Shown here piece after piece: positions 27,004 through 34,859 of a DNA stretch of 64,000 bases (position 1 is its first letter; each line of letters starts with the position of its first letter). The notes beneath the pieces are model-generated. The model did not search any database. It was not told where the DNA came from and saw nothing but the letters and a program-made list of their open reading frames with translations. Location: the NCBI RefSeq assembly GCF_016861975.1, contig NZ_BOMB01000015.1, positions 152,123 to 216,122 of the forward strand, written 5' to 3'. The position numbers were made by a program, and so were the translations under genes. The DNA comes from Actinocatenispora rupis (lineage in GTDB: Bacteria; Actinomycetota; Actinomycetes; Mycobacteriales; Micromonosporaceae).

Positions 27004-27622
27004 CCGCCCGACCCGGCTGCTCCGGCAGCGCTACCATCCCGCCGTCGTCTGCGTGGCGATCGGCGCGGTGGTCGTCACCGCCGGCCTCGGCGCCCGGTAC
27101 TCGGGCGTCGCGTCCGGCGGCCGCGACCCGTCCCTCGGCCTGTACCGGTGGCCGGCGGAGGCGTTGGTGGCGCTGGGAAGCCCGGTCGCGGTGGTGCTGG
27201 AAACCGTGGCACTGTTCGGTTTCCTGGTACGCCGCCGCTGGATCCGCGCCGCCGTCCTCGCCGCGCTCGCCCCGCCGGTCGCCACCGCGCTCACCGAGGT
27301 GGTCCTGAAACCGATCGTGGACCGTACGCGTGGTGGCAGCCTCGCGTACCCGAGCGGGCACACGACGGGCATCTTCGCGGTGGCGATGGTCGTGGTGGTG
27401 CTGATGGCCGCGTCCGTCTGGCTGTCCCCGACGGTACGAGCCGGCGTGGCCGCGGCGGCGATCGGCGTGGCGATGGCGGTGGCGGCCGCGTCGGTGGCGG
27501 TCGGCGACCACTTCGCGACGGACACCGTCGGCGGCGCCTGCGTGGCCATCGCGACCGTACTGGTGCTGGGGGTGATCGTGGATGCGGTGGCAGACCGGCG
27601 TGCCCGCGACCGCGGTGGTTGA
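26996..27622 (+). CDS. PAP2-family membrane phosphatase (undecaprenyl-PP phosphatase-like)
   Basis: A 208-residue protein with about five hydrophobic helices. The acid phosphatase motifs are KPIVDRTR (motif 1, ~residues 105-112), PSGHTT (motif 2, ~120) and SVAVGDHFATD (motif 3, ~166-176). Motif 3 normally reads SR-x5-H-x3-D; here Val replaces the Arg next to Ser, although His and Asp are kept. The likely role is recycling undecaprenyl pyrophosphate released during polymerisation. GTG 26996 lies within the glycosyltransferase gene, so it closes the coupled operon. Confidence 0.85.
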   Translation: MPDRPTRLLRQRYHPAVVCVAIGAVVVTAGLGARYSGVASGGRDPSLGLYRWPAEALVALGSPVAVVLETVALFGFLVRRRWIRAAVLAALAPPVATALTEVVLKPIVDRTRGGSLAYPSGHTTGIFAVAMVVVVLMAASVWLSPTVRAGVAAAAIGVAMAVAAASVAVGDHFATDTVGGACVAIATVLVLGVIVDAVADRRARDRGG

Positions 27623-27786
27623 CGCCAGGGCGAACTACGGCCGATGGCCGAGGCGCCGCGACCGCGCCCGGCCGTACCGTGGACGTCACTCGTCGCGCCG
27701 GCGGCAGGCGCGCATCACCAGGCGCGGCAAGGGTTTTCGGGGCATGGTTCCACCGGGCGCGCCCGGCCCGCAGGGAGGAGGGCCCC

Positions 27787-28089
27787 ATGTACGCGGTGGT
27801 CAGGGAGTGGCCCTTCCACGCGGCCCGGATGGCGGAGGCGCGGGACCGGGTCGCGGCGTACGACGCCCGGATGCGGGAACAACCCGGCTACCAGGGCTCG
27901 ATCCTGATCGATCTGGGGCACGGGCACCGGGTGACGGTCACGCTGTGGCGCAGCGCGGCGCACGCCGCCGCGGCCCGCGCCGTCCTCGACCCGACCATCC
28001 ACCGGCTGCTCGATCCGCTCCTGGTCGCACCGTCGCAGATCGTCGCGGTCGGCGAGGTCGTCGAGACCGACGTGGGCCCGGTGAAGTGA
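27787..28089 (+). CDS. ABM/dimeric alpha-beta-barrel monooxygenase-like small protein
   Basis: A 100-residue protein starting at ATG 27787 after GGGAGGAGG. The pattern beta-alpha-beta-beta-alpha-beta is readable: YAVVREWPF, a helix AARMAEARDRVAAYDARM, GYQGSILIDLGHGHRVTVTLW, a second helix, then IVAVGEVVETDVG. This is the ferredoxin-like fold of antibiotic-biosynthesis monooxygenases and stress proteins that act as dimers. It ends 3 bases from the end of the convergent membrane-protein gene. Function is unknown. Confidence 0.72.
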   Translation: MYAVVREWPFHAARMAEARDRVAAYDARMREQPGYQGSILIDLGHGHRVTVTLWRSAAHAAAARAVLDPTIHRLLDPLLVAPSQIVAVGEVVETDVGPVK

Positions 28090-28092
28090 CCG

Positions 28093-28698
28093 TCAGGGGT
28101 TCGGCGACTCGGGCGGGCGGCGGCCGATGCCCGACTCGTACCCCGGGGCGGCGGGGTTGTCGGCGGGCAGGATGCGGGTCGTCTCGTCCGTACCGGGGTC
28201 GGCGGTCGAGGCGCCCGGACGGCTGCCGGACAGCGGGAACTGCGGGCCACCGGCCACCGGGGGTGCGGTCTCGCCCCGGCCGACGGCGGACGGCCACCGC
28301 TGCCACCGTCGTACGCTGAACACGGCGACCAGCATCACCAGCCCGAGTACCGCGGCGAGCCCGCTTCGTGCGGGACGGGTCCAGATGTCGGCCTGGCCGA
28401 ACACGGAGTGCGGCAGCCAGTTCAGGAAGCCGGGCCACAGCACGTACGCCAGCTGGAGCACCACGTACCCGATGCCGCCGATGAGCGGGCCGCTCGGCGA
28501 GATGCGGGTCGACGCGACGAGGCCGATCAGCAGGCCGCCGACGGCGAACAGCAGCAGCGGCAGCGAGTAGGTGCCCCAGTTGTGCCGCGAGATGCCGGTG
28601 ACGGCGACGACGCCCAGTTTGGCCTGCGCCCAGCCGAGAACCGCCCAGGCGACGATCGCGACGACGATCCCGGCGATGAGACTCGTGAGGTGTCGCAT
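28093..28698 (-). CDS. Membrane protein of unknown function, four TM helices
   Basis: A 201-residue protein with hydrophobic segments at about residues 5-24, 45-62, 72-92 and 112-130. The ~70-residue cytoplasmic tail is Pro/Gly/Ser-rich (GRGETAPPVAGG ... DETTRILPADNP). The TRILP-like end resembles unstructured tails common in actinomycete membrane proteins. No catalytic motif is visible. It is divergent from the thioesterase gene with a 62-base shared promoter region. Confidence 0.65.
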   Translation of the reverse strand: MRHLTSLIAGIVVAIVAWAVLGWAQAKLGVVAVTGISRHNWGTYSLPLLLFAVGGLLIGLVASTRISPSGPLIGGIGYVVLQLAYVLWPGFLNWLPHSVFGQADIWTRPARSGLAAVLGLVMLVAVFSVRRWQRWPSAVGRGETAPPVAGGPQFPLSGSRPGASTADPGTDETTRILPADNPAAPGYESGIGRRPPESPNP

Positions 28699-28760
28699 GG
28701 TGACCTCCCTCGGAACATCTCCGACGGAATACCTCTGTCACTGACCGTACCGTGTTCGGC

Positions 28761-29264
28761 ATGGACACGCTCGTTGGCAAACCCTCCTCGTACTCCCGGG
28801 TAACCCTCAGCCGGATCATGGCCACCACCGACGTCAACCTGTACGGCACGGTGCACGGTGGCGTGATCATGAAGTTCCTGGACGACGCGGCCGGCGCCGC
28901 CGCAGCCCGGCATTCCGGCGGGAACGCCGTCACCGCGGCGATCGACGAGATCGTCTTCGCCGCACCGGTACGCGTTGGCGACCTCGTGCACGCGCACGCC
29001 ACGGTCAACTGGACCGGTTCGTCCTCCATGGAGGTCGGCGTCCGGGTCGTCGCGGAACGCTGGGACACCGCGGGCACCGACCCGGTCGAGGTGGCCACCG
29101 CGTACCTGGTGTTCGTGGGGGTGGACGTGGACAACCGGCCGCGCCGCATCCCTCCGGTACTCCCGGAGACGCCGGACGACGAGCGGCGCTGGCGGGAGGC
29201 CGACATCCGGCGGCGGCACCGGCTCGCCCGCCGCGACGCCATCGCCGAGTCCCGCTCCGCCTGA
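28761..29264 (+). CDS. Acyl-CoA thioesterase (hotdog fold)
   Basis: A 167-residue hotdog protein of the YciA/BACH group. It has DVNLYGTVHGGVIMKFLDDA at ~residues 24-43 with the catalytic-helix Asp, then AAARHSGGNAVTAAIDEIVF and GDLVHAHATVNWTGSSSMEVGV. The predicted reaction is hydrolysis of fatty acyl-CoA. ATG 28761 lies exactly 7 bases after TACCGT (28748-28753), so a leaderless transcript is predicted. The basic C-terminus (RRRHRLARRDAIAESRSA) may be disordered. Confidence 0.88.
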   Translation: MDTLVGKPSSYSRVTLSRIMATTDVNLYGTVHGGVIMKFLDDAAGAAAARHSGGNAVTAAIDEIVFAAPVRVGDLVHAHATVNWTGSSSMEVGVRVVAERWDTAGTDPVEVATAYLVFVGVDVDNRPRRIPPVLPETPDDERRWREADIRRRHRLARRDAIAESRSA

Positions 29265-29298
29265 CCGCCCGCCCGGACCCCGGGGTACGCCCGGCGGC

Positions 29299-29336
29299 GT
29301 GTCCCGGTGTCCGGGCCGTGTCAGTACGGTGTCAGT
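29299..29336 (+). promoter_or_regulatory. Phased GTGTC direct repeats upstream of P450
   Basis: GTGTC begins at 29299, 29307, 29318 and 29329. The last three are spaced exactly 11 bases apart, and two of them extend to GTGTCAGT. Direct repeats phased by one helical turn are typical of OmpR/PhoB-type response-regulator or SARP activator boxes. They end 47 bases before the P450 ATG. Confidence 0.5.
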
Positions 29337-29383
29337 CGGGTCGGGGACGGTGGCCGCATCACCCGCCACACGAAGGAACCCCG

Positions 29384-30601
29384 ATGAGTGAAACGGCATC
29401 CGTCCCGGTCGGCCTTCCGATGCAGCGCAACGCGGGCCCGTTCGACCCGCCGCGCGAGATCACCCGGTTGCGCGAGACGCGCCCGGTCAGTCCGATGATC
29501 TTCCCCGACGGCCACCAGGGCTGGCTCGTCACCGGGTACGAGGCGGCCCGGCAGATGCTGGCCGACACCCGGTTCAGTTCCCGGTTGGACATCGGCGTCG
29601 TCCGCGTGCCGTTCGAGACGCCGGGCATGCCGATCCCGACCGAACCGTCCCCGCAGATGCCGGGCGTGTTCATCGCCATGGACCCGCCGGACCACACCCG
29701 GCTGCGGCGCAAGCTCACCGGCGCGTTCACCGTACGGCGGATGAGGGCGCTGGAGGAGCAGATCGTCGCCATCACCGAGGCGCAGCTGGACGAGCTGGCG
29801 CGGCTGGCCCCGCCGGTGGACCTGGTGCAGGCGTTCGCGCTGCCGGTGCCGTCGCTGGTGATCTGCGAACTGCTCGGCGTCCCGTACGAGGACCGGGAGA
29901 CGTTCCAGCGCAACGCGGCCCGGTTCATGGTGCGGGACCAGTCGCTGGAGGAGAAGACGGCCGCGATCGTCGCGCTGAACACGTACCTGGCGGGACTGGT
30001 GACGGGCAAGCGCGCCGAGCCGGGCGAGGACATCCTGTCCGACCTGGCCCGCGACGAGGACCTCAGCATCGAGGAACTGGTCGGCATGGCGTTCCTGCTG
30101 CTGCTCGCCGGGCACGAGACCACCGCCAACCAGCTCGCCCTCGGTACGTTCGCGCTGCTGGAGAACCCGGCGCAGGCGGCGGCGCTGCGGGCCGAACCGG
30201 AGCTGATGCAGGGTGCCGTCGAGGAACTGATGCGCTACCTGTCCGTCGCCGACATCTTCTACCGGTACGCGGCGGAGGACGTGGAACTGGGCGGCGAGAC
30301 GATCGCCGCGGGGTCGACGGTGGTGGTGTCGCTGCTGGCCGCGAATCGCGACCCGGCGCGCTTCGAGCGTCCGGACGAGCTGGACGTGCGCCGCAAGGCG
30401 CGCGGGCACCTGTCGTTCGGGCACGGCGTGCACCAGTGCCTCGGCCAGCAGCTCGCCCGGATCGAGATGCGCGCCGGCTTCGACGGGCTGCTGCGCCGCT
30501 TCCCGACGCTCCAGCTCGCGGTACCGGCGGCCGAGGTGCCGCTGCGTACGGACATGAACATCTACGGCGTGCACGAGCTGCCGGTGACCTGGACGGCCTG
30601 A
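29384..30601 (+). CDS. Cytochrome P450
   Basis: A 405-residue soluble class I P450. The I-helix oxygen motif is LAGHETTANQ (~residues 243-252), the K-helix ExxR is in EELMRYL (~285), and the heme-thiolate signature is FGHGVHQCLGQQLARIE (Cys ~353). The N-terminus lacks a membrane anchor. It resembles CYP105/107-type secondary-metabolism enzymes that hydroxylate macrolides, terpenoids or xenobiotics; the substrate is unknown and no ferredoxin gene is adjacent. ATG 29384 follows GAAGGAA. Phased GTGTC repeats upstream suggest dedicated activation. Confidence 0.93.
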   Translation: MSETASVPVGLPMQRNAGPFDPPREITRLRETRPVSPMIFPDGHQGWLVTGYEAARQMLADTRFSSRLDIGVVRVPFETPGMPIPTEPSPQMPGVFIAMDPPDHTRLRRKLTGAFTVRRMRALEEQIVAITEAQLDELARLAPPVDLVQAFALPVPSLVICELLGVPYEDRETFQRNAARFMVRDQSLEEKTAAIVALNTYLAGLVTGKRAEPGEDILSDLARDEDLSIEELVGMAFLLLLAGHETTANQLALGTFALLENPAQAAALRAEPELMQGAVEELMRYLSVADIFYRYAAEDVELGGETIAAGSTVVVSLLAANRDPARFERPDELDVRRKARGHLSFGHGVHQCLGQQLARIEMRAGFDGLLRRFPTLQLAVPAAEVPLRTDMNIYGVHELPVTWTA

Positions 30602-30669
30602 TCCGGTACCCGGTGCCGCGGGTGGAAACCGCGGTGCCGGGTCGCCGCTCGCCCGGTACGGTGCCGGGC

Positions 30670-31418
30670 GTGCGCGTACTCGGGATCGACGTCGACGACG
30701 TACTTCTCGGGCGGTGGCGCGGGTGGCTGATGCCGGCGCGCCAGCCGTACCGGGTGCCGCCGGGGCTGGCGCGCGAGCTGGCCTGGCGGACCGGCCGGAC
30801 CTGCTGACTCCCGAGCTGCGCGACACCTTCGAGCTGTACGACCTCGCGGGTTCGGCGCTGGTCTGGCTCAACCGGGCCGAATCGCGGTCCCTGCCGCCGG
30901 AGGTACGCCGGGTGCAGCCGGCCGCGCACCGGTGGCCGTTCCGGGATGACTCGGCCACGCTGCGCCGGATCGTCGGGTACGTGGAGTTCGGGCGGCGGCC
31001 GAGCCGGCACCGGGACGTACCGGCGGCGACGTGGCGCCGGGTGGCGGGTGCGCTGCCGGGTGCCGCGGCGCTGGCCGGCACGTTCCCGGACCGCAGCGGC
31101 CCGAACTGTTTCGGCACCGTACTCGGGGCGGCGGGGGTCGACGGGGCCGCCGGTACGTGGCTGCAACGGGAACCGTTCGAGGCGTGGCTGGCCGAGCGTA
31201 CGGTGCCCGGCGGCCGGGACGACGACGCCGGCTGCGTCCTGGTCTGGCGCGGCCCGGACGGTCTCGTCCAGCACGCCGCGGTGACGCTCGGTGGCGGCTG
31301 GGCGCTGCACAAGCCGTCGCAGGGCTGGATGTCGCCTGTCAAGATCCTCCGGGTACCGGACGCGAAGCTCAGCGCCCGCGCCGCCGGCCGCCGACTGCAC
31401 CGGTACCGGCTCCGCTGA
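30670..31418 (+). pseudogene. Frameshifted gene, Cys/His NlpC-P60-like protein of unknown function
   Basis: One gene appears split by the loss of a base near 30801-30804. Frame 1 from GTG 30670 reads VRVLGIDVDDVLLGRWRGWL ... LAWRTGR with strong third-position G+C, then stops at 30805-30807. The next frame continues DLLTPELRDTFELYDLAGSA to 31418. Restoring one G in CCGGACC would rejoin them as TGRDLLTPEL. The second half has PNCFGTVLGAAG and LVQHAAVTLGGGW, a possible papain-like Cys/His pair. TACGGT lies 7 bases before the GTG (leaderless type). Sequencing error, true pseudogene and programmed shift are all open. Confidence 0.65.
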
Positions 31419-31553
31419 CCGGCCCGTGACCAGCGCGAACGGGGCGAAACGGCACACCGTGCCTGCGTGCCGTCGCCGGTGGGGTACCGGAAGTGACGCC
31501 CGGTCGGCCAAGATGGTGACCGGCCGGTAGTCGCTCAGGAGGGAGTCGATCGG

Positions 31554-33509
31554 ATGGTGGCGGGTCAGGTGCTGTGGGAGCCGTCGGCGGACGCGCTCGA
31601 CACCACGCGGGTCGGCGACTACCTGCGCTGGCTGCGCGAACACCGCGGGATCGACCTCCGCGACTACGCCGCCCTGTACGACTGGTCCGTCACCGACCTG
31701 GCCGGCTTCTGGTCCTCGATCTGGGCGTACTTCGAGGTCGGTGACGATCCGGGCCCGGCGCTGACCGACGAGCGGATGCCCGGCGCCCGCTGGTTCCCCG
31801 AGGCGTCGCTGAACTACGCGGAGCGGTTGCTGCGGCTGCCCGGCCTCGCCGACGACGACCCGGTCGTACTCGGCCGGTCGCAGTCCCGCGGGCCGGTGGA
31901 CCTGACCGCCGCCGAACTGCGCGACCAGGTGGCCCGCGCCCGCGCCGGTCTGGTACGGCTCGGTGTCGGCCGCGGCGACCGGGTCGCGGCGTACCTGCCG
32001 AACATTCCCGAGGCGGTCGTGCTGCTGCTCGCCACCGCGAGCCTGGGTGCGGTGTTCTCCAGCTGCGCGCCCGAGTTCGGCACCCGCAGCGTCTCGGACC
32101 GCTGGCAGCAGATCGAGCCGACCGTGCTCGTCGCCGTCGACGGGTACGCCTACGGCAGCAAGGGCATCGACCGTACGGCCGAGGTCGCGGCGATCCGCGC
32201 GGCGCTGCCCAGCCTCCGGCACACCGTCGTACTGTCCTATTTGGACGGTGCCGCGCCGGTGCCGGACACGCTGTCCTGGCAGGAGTTCACCGCCGAGCCG
32301 GGGCCGCTGGAGTTCGAGCGGGTACCGTTCGACCATCCGCTGTACGTGCTCTACTCCTCCGGTACCACCGGGCTGCCGAAGCCGATCGTGCACGGGCACG
32401 GCGGGATCCTGCTGGAACACCTCAAGTCGCTGGCGCTGCACGTCGACCTCGGGCCCGGCGACCGGTTCTTCTGGTACTCCACCACCGGCTGGATGATGTG
32501 GAACTACCTCGTGTCCGGCCCCGCCGTCGGCGCCGCGATCGTCCTGTACGACGGGAATCCCGGCCACCCGTCCCTCGACGCGCTGTGGACGATGGCCGCC
32601 GAGACCGGCGTGACGTTCTTCGGCACGTCCGCGCCGTACCTGCTGGCGTGCCGCAAGGCCGGCGTCGAACCGCGCGACCTGCTCGGCCCGCATCGCCTGC
32701 GGGGACTGGGATCCACCGGCGCGCCGCTGCCCCCCGAAGGCTTCCACTGGGTGTACGACAAGGTCGGCCGCGACCTGCTGCTCACGTCGTTCTCCGGCGG
32801 CACCGACGTGTGCACCGGCTTCGTCGGCGGCTCACCGCTGCTCCCCGTGTACGAGGGGGAGATCTCCGGGCGCTGCCTCGGCTGCGCCGTCGAGTCGTAC
32901 GACGCCGACGGCAAGCCGCAGCGCGACTCCCTCGGCGAGCTCGTCATCACCCGGCCCATGCCGTCGATGCCCGTCGGATTCTGGGGCGACACCGACGGAT
33001 CCCGCTACCGCGACGCGTACTTCACCGTCTACCCCGGGGTGTGGCGGCACGGCGACTGGATCACCATCACCTCCCGCGGCACCTGCGTCATCACCGGGCG
33101 GTCCGACGCCACCCTCAACCGCGGCGGCGTACGCCTCGGCACCGCCGAGTTCTACTCCGTCGTCGAAGCCCTGCCCGAGATCGTCGACTCCGTCGTGGTA
33201 CACCTCGAAGACGACGAGGGCGGCGCCGGCGAACTGCTCCTCTTCGTCGTCCTCGCCGACGGCCTCGACCTCACCGACCCGCTCCGCCGCGCCATCAACG
33301 TCGCCCTCCGCGACAACCTGTCCCCCCGGCACGTCCCCGACACCATCTACCAGGTACCCGCCGTGCCACGGACGCTGTCGTCCAAGAAGCTCGAAGTACC
33401 GGTGAAACGGATCCTCACCGGCGTGCCCGCCGAATCGGCCGCCGCCAAGGGGGCGCTCGCCAACCCGGAGTCGCTCGACGCGTTCGAACAGGTGGCTCGG
33501 GGGCGCTGA
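31554..33509 (+). CDS. aacS: Acetoacetate-CoA ligase
   Basis: A 651-residue adenylate-forming enzyme converting acetoacetate, ATP and CoA to acetoacetyl-CoA. The N-terminal ACS-like cap includes FWSSIWAYFEVG (~residues 52-63) and ARWFPEASLNYAERLL. The P-loop is YSSGTTGLPKPIVHG (~266-280), followed by WYSTTGWMMWNYLVSG (~307), GGTDVCTGFVG and HGDWITITSRGTCVITGRSD (~500). The C-terminal Lys region reads PRTLSSKKLEVPVKRIL (~620). Length and the ~45-residue insert before the P-loop suit AacS rather than acetyl-CoA synthetase. ATG 31554 follows AGGAGGGAG. Confidence 0.93.
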   Translation: MVAGQVLWEPSADALDTTRVGDYLRWLREHRGIDLRDYAALYDWSVTDLAGFWSSIWAYFEVGDDPGPALTDERMPGARWFPEASLNYAERLLRLPGLADDDPVVLGRSQSRGPVDLTAAELRDQVARARAGLVRLGVGRGDRVAAYLPNIPEAVVLLLATASLGAVFSSCAPEFGTRSVSDRWQQIEPTVLVAVDGYAYGSKGIDRTAEVAAIRAALPSLRHTVVLSYLDGAAPVPDTLSWQEFTAEPGPLEFERVPFDHPLYVLYSSGTTGLPKPIVHGHGGILLEHLKSLALHVDLGPGDRFFWYSTTGWMMWNYLVSGPAVGAAIVLYDGNPGHPSLDALWTMAAETGVTFFGTSAPYLLACRKAGVEPRDLLGPHRLRGLGSTGAPLPPEGFHWVYDKVGRDLLLTSFSGGTDVCTGFVGGSPLLPVYEGEISGRCLGCAVESYDADGKPQRDSLGELVITRPMPSMPVGFWGDTDGSRYRDAYFTVYPGVWRHGDWITITSRGTCVITGRSDATLNRGGVRLGTAEFYSVVEALPEIVDSVVVHLEDDEGGAGELLLFVVLADGLDLTDPLRRAINVALRDNLSPRHVPDTIYQVPAVPRTLSSKKLEVPVKRILTGVPAESAAAKGALANPESLDAFEQVARGR

Positions 33510-33559
33510 TCTGGCTTGTGCCCGATCGGCTCCCTTGGTACTCCCTGGCTGGGTGCGGT

Positions 33560-33605
33560 GCGCTTCGCGCTGGGCATGCGCTTCGCGCTGGGCATGCGCT
33601 TCGCG
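33560..33605. repeat. Tandem repeat, 18-base unit, 2.6 copies
   Basis: The unit GCGCTTCGCGCTGGGCAT occurs at 33560-33577 and 33578-33595, followed by the first ten bases of a third copy. Copies are identical, suggesting recent slippage or expansion. If translated it would give repeating MRFALG, but no gene context supports that. Confidence 0.85.
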
Positions 33606-33678
33606 TGGATGTGGCGCTGTGTAACGGTTGTGTTGTTTCTACCCCGGTGTTGGTTGCCCCGTGCCGGGGCTTGGGGGT

Positions 33679-33705
33679 GCGAGAGAGGACGCTGTCCTCT
33701 CTCGC
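33679..33705. terminator. Perfect 12-bp hairpin (GCGAGAGAGGAC / GTCCTCTCTCGC)
   Basis: A perfect inverted repeat with a GCT loop, 170 bases after the aacS stop and 11 bases before a second perfect hairpin. No T tract follows. It may be a bidirectional terminator or one half of a paired-hairpin repeat element. Confidence 0.6.
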
Positions 33706-33716
33706 GCTCTCTCCTG

Positions 33717-33741
33717 CCAAAGGGGGCGGAGCCCCCTTTGG
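33717..33741. terminator. Perfect 11-bp hairpin (CCAAAGGGGGC / GCCCCCTTTGG)
   Basis: A perfect inverted repeat with a GGA loop, followed by AAACCCCCCG. The arms contain AAAGG/CCTTT, so the stem resembles an intrinsic terminator on either strand. It probably ends aacS transcription, together with the preceding hairpin. Confidence 0.65.
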
Positions 33742-34106
33742 AAACCCCCCGAAGTAGGCAGATGCGTTCGCGTTCGCCTCTCGTCACCGGCCCAAGTCCT
33801 TGTGCGTCAACCGGACTTGGCTTGTTTCACCGGGCTTGCTGTTCGCCCTGAAAAGTAGGCGCCTTCTTCGTTGCGCTGGTCGCCACCGTTTCTTGTGCTG
33901 CTCGTTGCTCCGCCCTCTCGCTACCCGGGTGTTGTTGGCGCCTTCGGCGCCCGCCGTACCGGGGAAGGTCTTGTATGGCTTGGTTTTTGAAGTAAAGGGT
34001 GGTGTGGGGGGAGGGGAGCGAGGCGAGTCCGATTCGTTCGCTCGCAAGCCGAGACGCGGCGCCGTGTGCGTCAGCACACAAGCCGCGGATCGGCGCCGCG
34101 AGGGGA

Positions 34107-34182
34107 CGAATCGGTTCGCCGCAGCGTCGTTGAGGGCAAAGGGTCGGTGGGGCGAGCGGGCGAATCGGTTCGCCGCAGCGTC
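34107..34182. repeat. 22-base direct repeat flanking 32 bases
   Basis: Two identical copies (CGAATCGGTTCGCCGCAGCG plus TC) lie at 34107-34128 and 34161-34182, starting 54 bases apart. A partial inverted copy (CGAATCGG on the minus strand) lies near 34030. The second copy ends four bases before the tetR stop codon. Confidence 0.8.
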
Positions 34183-34185
34183 CAT

Positions 34186-34773
34186 TCAAACAAGGGAGGG
34201 GAGGAGGGCGTCGACGGTGGTGGTGGCGTGGGTGCGGGCGGCGGCGGGGGTGAGGGGGTGTTGTGCGAACGAGGTGAGGAAGGCGTGGTGGAGGCAGGCG
34301 CCGAGGAGGAGGCCGGCGATGGCGTCGCAGTCGACGTGGTGGGCGACGCGGCCGAGTTTCTGTTCGGCGCGCAGGTAGCGGGCGAGGGCGGCGGAGGCTT
34401 TGTGTGGGCCGGCTTTGCGGGCGGTGAGGGCGTCGCGGTGGGCGGCGAGCAGGGTGGGTTCGGAGAAGACGGACGCGCTGATGGGGAAGCTTTCGTGGTA
34501 GAAGGCGAGGGCGCCGCGGGCGATGGCGATGAGGTTGTCCCGCAACGGATGTGCTTCGGGGTCGTGGGCGATGTCGGCGAGTACGGCGCTGAAGGACGGC
34601 ACCCGTTCGGTGAGTACGGCGAGGAAGAGGTCGGTCTTGTCGCGGAAGTGCTTGTAGAGGGTGGCTTCGGAGTATCCGGCGGCGCGGGCGATCTCCTTGG
34701 TGGTGGTGCGGGCGAGGCCGCGGGTGTGCATGACCTCGGCGGCGGCGTCGAGGATCTGGTCGCGAGTGCCCAA
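34186..34773 (-). CDS. TetR-family transcriptional repressor
   Basis: A 195-residue regulator. The N-terminal HTH reads TRDQILDAAAEVMHTRGLAR, then TTTKEIARAAGYSEATLYKHF (~residues 23-43), followed by an all-helical ligand-binding domain. The TTG at 34773 is chosen because GGAG sits 5 bases upstream and HTH numbering then fits the family; an upstream ATG (34827) would put operator DNA in the coding region. It is divergent from a Rossmann-fold oxidoreductase gene. Two related dyads between them suggest autoregulation and control of the neighbour. Confidence 0.85.
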   Translation of the reverse strand: MGTRDQILDAAAEVMHTRGLARTTTKEIARAAGYSEATLYKHFRDKTDLFLAVLTERVPSFSAVLADIAHDPEAHPLRDNLIAIARGALAFYHESFPISASVFSEPTLLAAHRDALTARKAGPHKASAALARYLRAEQKLGRVAHHVDCDAIAGLLLGACLHHAFLTSFAQHPLTPAAARTHATTTVDALLPSLV

Positions 34774-34784
34774 CGGAACTCCAC

Positions 34785-34836
34785 TTGACGAGTGAGTGTT
34801 TACTAACCATGATAGGTGAGTGAGCACTTACTTACT
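34785..34836. promoter_or_regulatory. Divergent promoter with two TetR-type operators
   Basis: Rightward: TTGACG (34785-34790), 17 bases, CATGAT (34808-34813). One dyad (GAGTGAGTGTTTACTAAC, 34790-34807) fills the spacer. A second (TGAGTGAGCACTTACTTACT, 34817-34836) lies just after the -10. Both share GAGTGAG / ACTTACT-like half-sites. Binding would block RNA polymerase on both strands, as usual for a TetR repressor of itself and a divergent target. Confidence 0.7.
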
Positions 34837-34859
34837 AGGGAAGCGAGCAGGGGGCCACC

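Larger units (their letters stand above)
33510..34185. other. Repeat-rich, A+T-enriched intergenic region
   Basis: 676 bases without a believable gene and visibly poorer in G+C than the flanks, especially 33770-34040 with runs such as TGGTTTTTGAAGTAAAG. It contains an 18-base tandem repeat (33560-33605), two perfect hairpins with 3-base loops (33679-33705 and 33717-33741), an inverted repeat CCAAGTCC/GGACTTGG (33792-33820), a GGCGCCTTCGGCGCC hairpin near 33938, GTGTGC/GCACAC near 34061 and a 22-base direct repeat (34107-34128 and 34161-34182). It could be a decayed mobile element or a dispersed REP-like array; no transposase remnant is readable. Confidence 0.6.

Noticed and set aside
29384..30601. 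P450 plus methyltransferase plus SnoaL-like protein as a natural-product cluster
   Set aside because: They are more than 20 kb apart, separately regulated, and no core synthase is present in the window.
33560..33605. Possible CRISPR array from tandem units
   Set aside because: The units are contiguous with no unique spacers and only 2.6 copies.
34774..34827. Longer TetR start at ATG 34827
   Set aside because: It would place both operator dyads inside the coding region and add residues not seen before the HTH; TTG 34773 has a well-spaced GGAG.
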